Shown: positions 44,801 to 52,435 of the stretch, one piece after another
Numbering within the stretch: position 1 is the stretch's first letter
How the letters are laid out: each line of letters opens with the position of its first letter
DNA from: Paracoccus halophilus
GTDB lineage: Bacteria; Pseudomonadota; Alphaproteobacteria; Rhodobacterales; Rhodobacteraceae
Reading direction: 5' to 3'
Length of the DNA stretch: 64,000 nucleotides
Assembly: GCF_000763905.1 (NCBI RefSeq)
Contig: NZ_JRKN01000016.1
Location: forward strand, 1 to 64,000
Position numbers and translations under genes: made by a program
The notes under the pieces: model-generated
Databases searched by the model: none
What the model was told of the DNA's origin: nothing
What the model saw: the letters and a program-made list of their open reading frames with translations, nothing else

Positions 44801-46318
44801 ATGAGCAAGGATACCGACATGATCGACCTTTTCGTCATCGGCGGCGGGATCAACGGCGCCGGCATGGCCCGCGATGCCGCCGGCCGCGGTCTCAGCGTCG
44901 TTCTGTGCGAAAAGGACGATCTGGCCGAGGGCACCTCGTCACGCTCCGGCAAGCTGGTTCATGGCGGGCTGCGCTATCTGGAATATTACGAGTTCCGGCT
45001 GGTCCGCGAAGCGCTGATCGAGCGCGAGGTTCTGATGAAATCGGCCCCGCATATCATCTGGCCAATGCGCTTCGTTCTGCCTCACAGCCCGCAAGACCGG
45101 CCGGCATGGCTGGTGCGCCTGGGCCTGTTTCTTTACGATCACCTGGGCGGGCGCAAGAAACTGCCCGGCACCCGAACGCTGGACCTGCGTCGGGACCCGG
45201 AGGGCGCGCCGCTGCTGGACCAGTACACCAAGGGGTTCGAGTATTCCGATTGCTGGGTCGATGATGCGCGGCTGGTGGTGCTGAACGCCGTCGATGCCGC
45301 CGAGCGCGGCGCCCGGGTGCTGACCCGCAGCCCGTGCATCTCGGCCCGCCGCGAAGATGGCGCCTGGACGGTCGAGACCCGGAACGAGATCACCGGCGAG
45401 ATCCGCAGTTTCCGCGCACGCTGTCTGGTCAATTGCGCCGGCCCCTGGGTCAGCGACATCATCACCCGCGTGGCAGGGGCGAATTCGACCCGCAATGTCC
45501 GGCTGGTCAAGGGCAGCCACATCATCGTGCCGAAATTCTGGGCAGGCAACAACGCCTACCTGGTCCAGAACAACGACAAGCGCGTGATCTTCATCAACCC
45601 CTACGAGGGCGACAAGGCGCTGATCGGAACCACCGACATCGCCTATGACGGCAGGGCCGAAGAGGTCCAGGCCGACCCATCCGAGATCGATTATCTGATC
45701 GGCGTCGTGAACCGCTATTTCAAGGAAAAGCTGCGGCGCGAGGATGTGCTGACCTCGTTTTCGGGGGTGCGCCCGCTGTTCGACGACGGTCAGGGCAATC
45801 CTTCGGCGGTCACGCGGGATTACGTCTTCGATCTGGACGAGACCGGCGGCGCGCCGCTGCTGAATGTCTTTGGCGGCAAGATCACGACCTTCCGCGAACT
45901 GGCCGAACGCGGCATGCACAGGCTGAAGGGGATCTTTCCGGGCATGGGTCCCGACTGGACCGAGACCGCAACCCTGCCCGGCGGCGAGATCGCGAATGCC
46001 GATTACGAAAGCTTTGTCGAAACCCTGCGGAGCGGATATCCCTGGATGCCGCGCAAGCTGGTCCATCACTATGGCCGGCTTTATGGCGCACGGACGCCGG
46101 ATCTGCTGGGCGGTGCCCGCGACCTGGCCGGGTTGGGGCGGCATTTCGGCGGCCAGCTTTACGAGGCCGAGATCCGCTATCTGGTGGCCAAGGAATGGGC
46201 CCTGCGTCCCGAGGACATCCTTTACCGGCGGACCAAGCATTACCTGCACCTGACCAAAGACCAGATCGGCGCGTTCGCGGACTGGTTCCACCAGTCCGAT
46301 CTGGCCAAGGCGGCCTGA
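44801..46318 (+). CDS. eryB: Erythritol-phosphate dehydrogenase (GlpD family)
   Basis: 505 aa from the ATG at 44801, one base after the eryA stop (GAAAGGA upstream). FAD site VIGGGINGAGMARDAAGRG, then LAEGTSSRSGKLVHGGLRYLEYYE, VNCAGPWVSDI, VKGSHIIVPKFW, TSFSGVRPLFDD and FGGKITTFRELAE, all GlpD-type. In the Brucella scheme EryB oxidises L-erythritol 4-phosphate to a tetrulose 4-phosphate, feeding electrons to the quinone pool. It differs clearly from the second GlpD-like protein at 35044-36768, for example LVHGGLRYLEYYEF here versus LIHGGIKYLETGEL there. Confidence 0.9.
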   Translation: MSKDTDMIDLFVIGGGINGAGMARDAAGRGLSVVLCEKDDLAEGTSSRSGKLVHGGLRYLEYYEFRLVREALIEREVLMKSAPHIIWPMRFVLPHSPQDRPAWLVRLGLFLYDHLGGRKKLPGTRTLDLRRDPEGAPLLDQYTKGFEYSDCWVDDARLVVLNAVDAAERGARVLTRSPCISARREDGAWTVETRNEITGEIRSFRARCLVNCAGPWVSDIITRVAGANSTRNVRLVKGSHIIVPKFWAGNNAYLVQNNDKRVIFINPYEGDKALIGTTDIAYDGRAEEVQADPSEIDYLIGVVNRYFKEKLRREDVLTSFSGVRPLFDDGQGNPSAVTRDYVFDLDETGGAPLLNVFGGKITTFRELAERGMHRLKGIFPGMGPDWTETATLPGGEIANADYESFVETLRSGYPWMPRKLVHHYGRLYGARTPDLLGGARDLAGLGRHFGGQLYEAEIRYLVAKEWALRPEDILYRRTKHYLHLTKDQIGAFADWFHQSDLAKAA

Positions 46319-46328
46319 GGAGCAAGCC

Positions 46329-47261
46329 ATGCCGATGACCCTGTCGCTGAACACGAACCCGCTGGTGAACCGCTTTGCCGAGCCGGATGACCTGATCGAA
46401 ACCGTCGCCCGTGATCTGCGCTTGCGCGATCTGCAGCTGACACATGAATTCATCAATCCCGGCTGGCCCGCGCCGGTGATCCGGCGCCTGACCCGCCAGA
46501 TGGGCGCCGCGCTGAACCGTACCGGCGTCCGTGTGACCAGCGGCATGACCGGCCCTTACGGGCGGCTGAACCATTTCGGCCATCCCGACCGCGACGTGCG
46601 GCGCTATTATGTCGACTGGTTCAAGACCTTTGCCGATATCATCGGCGATCTGGGCGGCAATTCGGTCGGCACACAATTCGCGATCTTCACCTATCGCGAC
46701 TATGACGATCCGCACCGGCGCGAGGAACTGATCCGGATCGCCATCGACTGCTGGGCAGAGGTCGCGGAACACGCCAGGGCCGCCGGCCTGAAATATGTCT
46801 TTTGGGAGCCGATGAGCGTGGGGCGCGAATTCGGCGAAACCATCGCCGAATGCATGGCGCTGCAAGACCGGCTGACGGCGGCCGATATGGCCGTGCCGAT
46901 GTGGATGATGGCCGATATCGACCATGGCGATGTGACCAGCGCGAACCCGGGCGATTACGACCCCTATGCCTGGGCGCGCGCGGTGCCGCGCGTCTCGCCC
47001 ATCATTCACATCAAGCAATCGCTGATGGACAAGGGCGGCCACCGCCCGTTCACCGCCGAATTCAACGCCCGCGGCCGTATCCAGCCCGAGCCCTTGCTGG
47101 ACGCCCTTGCGGAAGGCGGGGCGCGGGACAACGAGATCTGCCTGGAACTCAGCTTCAAGGAACGCGAGCCGAATGATCGCGAGGTCATTCCCCAGATCGC
47201 CGAAAGCGTGGCATTCTGGGCGCCGTATATCGACACCGGGGCAGACAGGCTGAATATCTGA
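46329..47261 (+). CDS. eryC: Tetrulose-4-phosphate isomerase EryC (sugar-phosphate isomerase/epimerase fold)
   Basis: 310 aa TIM-barrel protein of the xylose isomerase-like family. Metal-ligand regions are suggested by LTHEFINPGWP, KYVFWEPMSVGRE, WMMADIDHGDVTS, HIKQSLMDKGGHRPF and CLELSFKERE. In Brucella EryC interconverts L-3-tetrulose 4-phosphate and L-erythrulose 4-phosphate. AGGAGCAAG precedes the ATG. It sits 10 bp after eryB. The EryC call is by position and sequence; the family fold alone would only say isomerase. Confidence 0.88.
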   Translation: MPMTLSLNTNPLVNRFAEPDDLIETVARDLRLRDLQLTHEFINPGWPAPVIRRLTRQMGAALNRTGVRVTSGMTGPYGRLNHFGHPDRDVRRYYVDWFKTFADIIGDLGGNSVGTQFAIFTYRDYDDPHRREELIRIAIDCWAEVAEHARAAGLKYVFWEPMSVGREFGETIAECMALQDRLTAADMAVPMWMMADIDHGDVTSANPGDYDPYAWARAVPRVSPIIHIKQSLMDKGGHRPFTAEFNARGRIQPEPLLDALAEGGARDNEICLELSFKEREPNDREVIPQIAESVAFWAPYIDTGADRLNI

Positions 47262-47277
47262 TGCCGGAGATCTTGTG

Positions 47278-48234
47278 ATGGCAAAGCGCGCGGTTCCGGA
47301 CCCGGAACAAAGCCTCGCAACCCGTGCCGCCTGGCTGCACTATGTCGGCGGCATGACACAGGCCGCGGTGGCCAAGCGGCTTGGCCTGCCCTCGCTCAAG
47401 GCGCACAGGCTGATTGCACGCGCCGTCGCGGACGGGATGGTCAAGGTTTCGATCGACGGCGAGATCGTCGAATGCGTCGAGCTCGAGGACCGCATCTGCG
47501 CCAAATTCGGGCTGGATTTCTGCGAAGTCGCCCCCGATCTGGGCGAAGGCGACCAGCCGCTGCGCGCGCTTGGCATGGCGGGCGCGGGGCTGTTGCGGCG
47601 GGCGATCGAAAGCCGCGAACATCAGGTGATCGGACTGGGCCATGGCAGCACGCTGGCTGCAGCGGTAAGCCAGTTGCCGCGCTTCGATGCGCCGGGCATG
47701 CGCTTCGTGTCGCTGCTGGGCGGCTTGACGCGCAGTTATTCGGCCATCCCGCATGACGTGATGCACAGCCTTGCCGCCAAGACCGGCGCACAGGCGCATG
47801 TGCTTCCCGTGCCGTTTTTCGCCAATTCCGAACATGACCGCGCCATCCTTCTGGAACAGCCCGGCGTGCGTGAAATCTTTGAAATGTCCAACGCCGCCTC
47901 GCTGAAGATCGCCGGAATCGGCTCGGTCGGGCCGGACGCGCAGCTGGTCACTTCGGGCATGATCGAACCGCATGAGATCGAGGAAATCAGGAATGCCGGC
48001 GCGGTCGGCGAGGTGTTGGGACATTTCTTCGATGCCGGGGGGCAGGTGCTTGAAACCACGCTCAGCGCCCGGACGCTGGCCGCGGATCTTGAGCGGACCG
48101 AAGGCAGCCATTTTGTCGCCATCGCCGGCGGGCCGGCGAAATACGATGCCATCCGCGCCGTTCTGAAAAGCGGATGGCTGTCAGGGCTGGTCACGGACGA
48201 GGCGACGGCGCGGGTGCTGACCGCGCCGTCCTGA
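47278..48234 (+). CDS. eryD: SorC-family transcriptional regulator EryD
   Basis: 318 aa from the ATG at 47278 (GGAGA upstream; a GTG one codon earlier is also open). The N-terminal helix-turn-helix is around GGMTQAAVAKRLGLPSLKAHRLIARA (about 24-49). A C-terminal sugar-phosphate-binding domain of the SorC/DeoR type follows, with VIGLGHGSTLAAAVSQLP, FVSLLGGLTRS, IAGIGSVGPDAQL and FVAIAGGPAKYDAIRAVLKSGWLSGLVTDEATA. In Brucella EryD represses the operon until the inducer is present. Last gene of the ery operon; only 4 bp separate it from the convergent fba stop. Confidence 0.9.
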   Translation: MAKRAVPDPEQSLATRAAWLHYVGGMTQAAVAKRLGLPSLKAHRLIARAVADGMVKVSIDGEIVECVELEDRICAKFGLDFCEVAPDLGEGDQPLRALGMAGAGLLRRAIESREHQVIGLGHGSTLAAAVSQLPRFDAPGMRFVSLLGGLTRSYSAIPHDVMHSLAAKTGAQAHVLPVPFFANSEHDRAILLEQPGVREIFEMSNAASLKIAGIGSVGPDAQLVTSGMIEPHEIEEIRNAGAVGEVLGHFFDAGGQVLETTLSARTLAADLERTEGSHFVAIAGGPAKYDAIRAVLKSGWLSGLVTDEATARVLTAPS

Positions 48235-48238
48235 ACGC

Positions 48239-49279
48239 TCAGGCCGCGTAGCGCGTCGCCATGCTGGCCAGCGGCAGGGGCCGGATCTTCGAGGCATTTC
48301 CCGCCGTTCCGAAGGCCTCGAACCTTGCCTTGCAGACCTCGGCCATCATTGCCATCGCAGGCTTCAGATATTTGCGCGGATCGAATTCCGACGGGTCCTC
48401 GGTCAGGGTCTTGCGGATCGCCGCCGTCATCGCCAGCCGGTTGTCGGTGTCGATATTCACCTTGCGCACGCCCGAGCGGATCCCGCGCTGGATCTCCTCG
48501 ACCGGGACGCCCCAGGTCGGGCGAATATCGCCCCCGTAGGAGTTGATGATCCGCTGCAGATCCTCGGGCACCGAGGATGAGCCATGCATCACCAGATGGG
48601 TGTCGGGCAGACGCGCATGGATCGCCTCGATCACGTTCATCGCCAGAATGTCGCCATCCGGCTTGCGCGTGAACTTATAGGCGCCATGGCTGGTCCCCAT
48701 GGCCACCGCCAGCGCATCGACGCCGGTATCGGCGACGAAGCGTTCCGCCTCGGCCGGATCGGTCAGCAGCTGTTCCTCGGACAGTTGCCCGGTCGCGCCA
48801 TGGCCGTCCTCCTGATCGCCCATGCCGGTTTCCAGACTGCCCAGCACGCCCAGTTCGCCCTCGACCGAGACGCCGCAGGCATGGGCCATCTCGACCACCC
48901 GCGCGGTGATGCCGGCGTTATAGGCATAGTCGGCGGGGGTCTTGCCATCGGCCTTCAGCGAGCCATCCATCATCACGCTGGTGAAGCCGTTCTGGATCGC
49001 CGTGGCACAGGTCGCCAGCCCGTTGCCATGGTCCAGATGCATGCAGACAGGAATCTGGGGAAATGCGCGGGCAAAGCCCTCGATCAGGCCGGCCAGCACC
49101 AGATCATTGGCATAGGCCCGCGCGCCCCGGCTGGCCTGCAGGATGACCGGCGAGTCGGTCGCCTGCGCCGCCTGCATGACAGCCAGCCCCTGCTCCATAT
49201 TGTTGATATTGAAGGCGGGAACGGCATAGCCATGCTCGGCCGCGTGGTCCAGAAGCTGTCGAAGGGTGATCATCGCCAT
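48239..49279 (-). CDS. fba: Class II fructose/sedoheptulose-bisphosphate aldolase (CbbA-like)
   Basis: 346 aa. Zinc-dependent aldolase of the Calvin-cycle (CbbA) subtype: [30 protein letters not shown], zinc-site [37 protein letters not shown] and [19 protein letters not shown]. It condenses DHAP with glyceraldehyde 3-phosphate, and CbbA-type enzymes also accept erythrose 4-phosphate to give sedoheptulose 1,7-bisphosphate. Last gene of deoR-tpiA-rpiB-fbp-fba; its AAGGA ribosome site overlaps the fbp stop. In this locus the erythrose 4-phosphate reaction is the sensible one, but that is inference. Confidence 0.9.
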   Translation of the reverse strand: MAMITLRQLLDHAAEHGYAVPAFNINNMEQGLAVMQAAQATDSPVILQASRGARAYANDLVLAGLIEGFARAFPQIPVCMHLDHGNGLATCATAIQNGFTSVMMDGSLKADGKTPADYAYNAGITARVVEMAHACGVSVEGELGVLGSLETGMGDQEDGHGATGQLSEEQLLTDPAEAERFVADTGVDALAVAMGTSHGAYKFTRKPDGDILAMNVIEAIHARLPDTHLVMHGSSSVPEDLQRIINSYGGDIRPTWGVPVEEIQRGIRSGVRKVNIDTDNRLAMTAAIRKTLTEDPSEFDPRKYLKPAMAMMAEVCKARFEAFGTAGNASKIRPLPLASMATRYAA

Positions 49280-49284
49280 AGCGG

Positions 49285-50262
49285 TTATCCTTTGCTGGGC
49301 GCGAGGTAAAAGAGGATCGTTTCCACCTCGTCCCGCGCGCCGAAAATCAGGGGTGTCATGTCGTGCAGCCCGTCAGGCTGGCGGTCGAGGATCGCGACCC
49401 GCCCGTCCGAGGCCGCCCCGCCCGCCTGTTCGATCAGAAAGGCGATCGGGACGCATTCATAGATCAGCCGCAGCCGGCCGTTTTCATATCCTGCGCGCCG
49501 GTCGGCTGGATATAGAAACGCCCCGCCCTGCAACAGGATCCGGTGCAGTTCGCCCACCGCCGCCGCCAGCCAGCGCATGTTGAAATCGCGCCCCCTCGGG
49601 CCGTCGCGCCCCAGCCGCAGATCATGCAACCAGGCCTGCAGACCCTCGTGCCAATGCCTTTCGTTCGAGGCGTTATAGGCGATGGTCGATGCGGTCGGCT
49701 TCAGCACGATGTTTTCGCGCGTGAGGCGAAAGGCATCGGCTGCCGCGTCATAGGTGGCGATATGCACGCCATCGCCCAGCGACCAGCCGAAATCCAGCGA
49801 ATGCCCGAACGAGGCATAGCCCGCCGCGACGACCGCCCGGCCCGGGCGCAGAAAGCCCTGGGGCGCGGCGGGCAGCACGCTGAACAGCATGCCCAGCGGC
49901 GCGCCGATACCGATGCTGCCAGATCCGTCGATCGGGTCGATGGCGACATCGAACGCGCCGTCGGGGTTCAGCACGATGATATTCTCGGCCTCTTCCGACA
50001 GGACCTGCCGCACGCCCGCCGCATCAAGCGCGGCGAGCATGTGGTCATGTGCCGCGACATCCAGCGCCTTTTGCCTGTCGCCGCTGTCATTCACGCCGAC
50101 GATATGTGCCGGATCGCCATACAGCCGGCCCGCCGCCAGCCGCGCCGAGACGGGCGGCAGGGCCTGCGCGAGGGCAAGCACGATGGCCGCCGGGCCCTTG
50201 CCCGTCAAGACATGCGCGACCGGCCGGCCCGTCGCGGGGCCGTCATTGGGCAATTTCAGCAT
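49285..50262 (-). CDS. fbp: Class I fructose/sedoheptulose-bisphosphatase
   Basis: 325 aa from the ATG at 50262 (GGAAGGA upstream); the frame continues further but without family resemblance. FBPase landmarks: [33 protein letters not shown] (the metal-binding DPxDG loop) and [20 protein letters not shown] with the substrate-site region. The loop reads DGSGSIGIG instead of DGSSNID as in typical enzymes, so it is a divergent member closer to CbbF-type proteins. It removes the C1 phosphate of fructose or sedoheptulose bisphosphate. Placed between rpiB and fba. Confidence 0.87.
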   Translation of the reverse strand: MLKLPNDGPATGRPVAHVLTGKGPAAIVLALAQALPPVSARLAAGRLYGDPAHIVGVNDSGDRQKALDVAAHDHMLAALDAAGVRQVLSEEAENIIVLNPDGAFDVAIDPIDGSGSIGIGAPLGMLFSVLPAAPQGFLRPGRAVVAAGYASFGHSLDFGWSLGDGVHIATYDAAADAFRLTRENIVLKPTASTIAYNASNERHWHEGLQAWLHDLRLGRDGPRGRDFNMRWLAAAVGELHRILLQGGAFLYPADRRAGYENGRLRLIYECVPIAFLIEQAGGAASDGRVAILDRQPDGLHDMTPLIFGARDEVETILFYLAPSKG

Positions 50263-50279
50263 CAGGGTCCTTCCGGCGC

Positions 50280-50741
50280 TCAGGCCTTGCTGTATTTCGC
50301 ATCGACCTCGTCGATGGCATTCACATTCCCGGCCGAGCGGCCATTGGCGTCGAAATTCTGCGTCTCGGCCAGCCATGCATCGGCGATGGTCTTGGCGACC
50401 TCTGCCCCGATCACCCGCGAGCCCATGGTGATGATCTGGGCATTGTTCGACAGCGCGGCGCGTTCCGCCGAATAGGTGTCATGGGTCAGCGCGGCGCGGA
50501 TGCCCGGCACCTTGTTGGCCGCGATGCAGACCCCGATTCCGGTGCCGCAGACCAGGATCGCACGGTCATAGGTGCCGGCCAGCACCTCGTTCGCGACGCG
50601 GTCCGACAGATTCGCATAGAAGGCATCGGGGCCGGCATCGGTGCGGCTGATCTCGGCCACCTCATGCCTGTCCTTCAGGTAATCGGCCAGCACCTTGGCC
50701 AGACCTTCGCCCGCGCTGTCGCCTGCGATTGCCAGTTTCAT
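50280..50741 (-). CDS. rpiB: RpiB/LacAB-type isomerase (EryI-like)
   Basis: 153 aa. RpiB family pattern: [54 protein letters not shown] and [21 protein letters not shown]. The cysteine in LVCGTGIG is the expected catalytic base. In Brucella the equivalent protein EryI turns D-erythrulose 4-phosphate into D-erythrose 4-phosphate; canonical RpiB works on ribose 5-phosphate. Location right beside the tpiA-like gene and near ery genes supports the EryI role. AAGGAG precedes the start, 12 bp after the tpiA stop. Confidence 0.9.
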   Translation of the reverse strand: MKLAIAGDSAGEGLAKVLADYLKDRHEVAEISRTDAGPDAFYANLSDRVANEVLAGTYDRAILVCGTGIGVCIAANKVPGIRAALTHDTYSAERAALSNNAQIITMGSRVIGAEVAKTIADAWLAETQNFDANGRSAGNVNAIDEVDAKYSKA

Positions 50742-50753
50742 GTCGTCTCTCCT

Positions 50754-51515
50754 TCAGATGGTTGCGGCGCAGCGCGCCAGAATGTCCAGATATCCCTCGG
50801 CCTTCCAGGCCGAGCGTCCGATGAACAGCCCGTCGATATGCGGACATGCGATCAGTTCCTCGCAATTCCCCGGATTGACCGAGCCGCCATAGAGGCAGGG
50901 AATCCGCCGTCCGAGCAGATCCAGAGCCACCGCGATGATCTCGGCCTGCCGCGCATCGGCATAATCCGAGGTGGCGGGGATACCATGCTCGCCGATGGCC
51001 CAGACGGGTTCATAGGCCAGCAGGATTTCGGCGGATTTCTGATCCTCCGACAGCTTTCCCAGGGCGCCGCGAACCTGCGCCTCGAGCACCTCTTGCGCGC
51101 GGCCCGCCTCGCGCTGTTCCAGCGTCTCGCCGATGCAGATCAGCGGGATCAGCCCGTGACGCACCGCGGCTTCGGTCTTCAGCCCGACCGTTTCGTCGGT
51201 TTCGCCGAAATGCTCGCGCCGCTCGGAATGGCCAAGCTCGACGAGATCGAGGCCGCAATCGGTCAGCATCGGGGCCGAGATCTCGCCCGTCCAGGCGCCC
51301 TGATCGGCCCAATGCATGTTCTGCGCACCGACCTTGACCGAGGTGTCGGCCAGGATCGCCTTGATCTCGCGCACCAGCGTAAAGGGCGGGATGACAAAGC
51401 GCTGGATGCGGGGATCGCGACCGGCCTCGGCGGCGGCCAGCGCTTCGGCAAAGGCGCGTCCCTCGGCCAATCCCTTGTTCATTTTCCAGCTTGTGCCGAT
51501 CCAGAAATCCGCCAT
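50754..51515 (-). CDS. tpiA: Triosephosphate isomerase-like (EryH/TpiA2)
   Basis: 253 aa with intact TIM catalytic residues: Lys in GTSWKMNKG, His in ELGHSERREHFGE and Glu in LAYEPVWAIG, plus the phosphate loop CLYGGSVNPGN. In Brucella the second TIM paralogue, EryH, converts L-erythrulose 4-phosphate to D-erythrulose 4-phosphate. Context (deoR-tpiA-rpiB beside ery genes) favours this role over the glycolytic enzyme, which would be expected elsewhere in the genome. Tightly packed: 4 bp after the deoR stop, 12 bp before the rpiB start. Confidence 0.9.
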   Translation of the reverse strand: MADFWIGTSWKMNKGLAEGRAFAEALAAAEAGRDPRIQRFVIPPFTLVREIKAILADTSVKVGAQNMHWADQGAWTGEISAPMLTDCGLDLVELGHSERREHFGETDETVGLKTEAAVRHGLIPLICIGETLEQREAGRAQEVLEAQVRGALGKLSEDQKSAEILLAYEPVWAIGEHGIPATSDYADARQAEIIAVALDLLGRRIPCLYGGSVNPGNCEELIACPHIDGLFIGRSAWKAEGYLDILARCAATI

Positions 51516-51519
51516 GTTC

Positions 51520-52290
51520 CTATTCCCCTGCTATGGTCAGCGCGATCCCGGCCCGGTCGGTCGCGGCGCGATCCTCGGGCGCCGGGGCAGCATCGGTGAT
51601 GATTGCGTCGAACTCGGCCAGATCGGCCAGCACATGCAGGGCCGAGCGGCCGAAACGCTGATGGTTCACCAGCAGCACATTGCGCTCTGCCGCCCGCATC
51701 ATCGCCCGCTTGGCACGCACCACCGCGTCGTCCATGTGAAAGGCCTGTATCCCGGCCAGCGCAGGGGTCGAGACAAAGGCCAGATCGGCCCGCAGCCGTG
51801 ACAGCGCGTGTTCCGTGACCACGCCGAAAAACCCGTTGAACTTGGCGTTATAGATGCCGCCAAGCGCGATCAGCGTGATCCGCGGCGCATCCTTCAGCCG
51901 GTCGATCACCGCCGCATTATTGGTGATCACCGTCAGCGGCGCCTTTTCCGTCAGGCTGGCGCCCAGCAGGGCCGCCATCGAGCCGTCATTGATCATCACG
52001 GTCATCCCCGGCTCGACCAGTTCCAGCGCCGCACGCGCCATCCGGCCCTTGGCATCGCCATCCTGCAAGGCGCGGATGCGAAAATCGCTTTCGAACCGGG
52101 TGCCGGCCTCGATCGTCGCACCGCCACGCACCTTGCGCAGAAATCCGGCCTGTTCCAGATCGTCCAGATCGCGGTGGATGGTCATCTTGGAAACGCCGAA
52201 ACGATCCGCCAGAGCGTCCAGATCGACGGCGCGGGCCTCGACCAGCAGATCCATGATCGCCTGCCTGCGTTCCTCGCGCTTCACCGGCAT
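51520..52290 (-). CDS. DeoR-family transcriptional regulator (EryR-like)
   Basis: 256 aa from the ATG at 52290, chosen for the AAAGGGGGA just before it and because the family begins with KREERRQAIMDLL. N-terminal helix-turn-helix VDLDALADRFGVSKMTIHRDLDDLEQAGFL (about 23-52) is the DeoR signature; the C-terminal DeoRC domain has GMTVMINDGSMAALLGASL, LTVITNNAAVID and TLIALGGIYNAKFNGFFG. Such proteins sense a sugar phosphate and usually repress. First gene of the five-gene leftward operon, divergent from tkt across 145 bp with repeat motifs. Rhizobial ery loci have a comparable DeoR gene (eryR). Confidence 0.88.
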   Translation of the reverse strand: MPVKREERRQAIMDLLVEARAVDLDALADRFGVSKMTIHRDLDDLEQAGFLRKVRGGATIEAGTRFESDFRIRALQDGDAKGRMARAALELVEPGMTVMINDGSMAALLGASLTEKAPLTVITNNAAVIDRLKDAPRITLIALGGIYNAKFNGFFGVVTEHALSRLRADLAFVSTPALAGIQAFHMDDAVVRAKRAMMRAAERNVLLVNHQRFGRSALHVLADLAEFDAIITDAAPAPEDRAATDRAGIALTIAGE

Positions 52291-52435
52291 TCCCCCTTTT
52301 GGCCGATTCCGTCTCGGCATGGCTGTTTGTAACACCACAGCCGGTTTAATCAACATGAATTTTGTGATTTTGTGATTTAACATTGTTACTTTCAACTTTC
52401 TCGTTTATGCAACCGCCAACAGAGGAGAACCGGAC
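52291..52435. promoter_or_regulatory. Divergent deoR/tkt control region with operator-like repeats
   Basis: An exact tandem pair ATTTTGTG-ATTTTGTG at 52359-52374 followed by ATTTAACATTG, and a TACTTTC-AACTTTC pair about 52387-52400, in an A/T-rich stretch. DeoR-family operators are often short direct repeats of this TTTC/TTTG kind, so these are candidates for autoregulation by the adjacent deoR gene and control of tkt. Confidence 0.5.

Noticed and set aside
44939..46546. A 535-codon frame antisense to eryB
   Set aside because: Same explanation; eryB on the other strand has all GlpD motifs and correct spacing with eryA and eryC.
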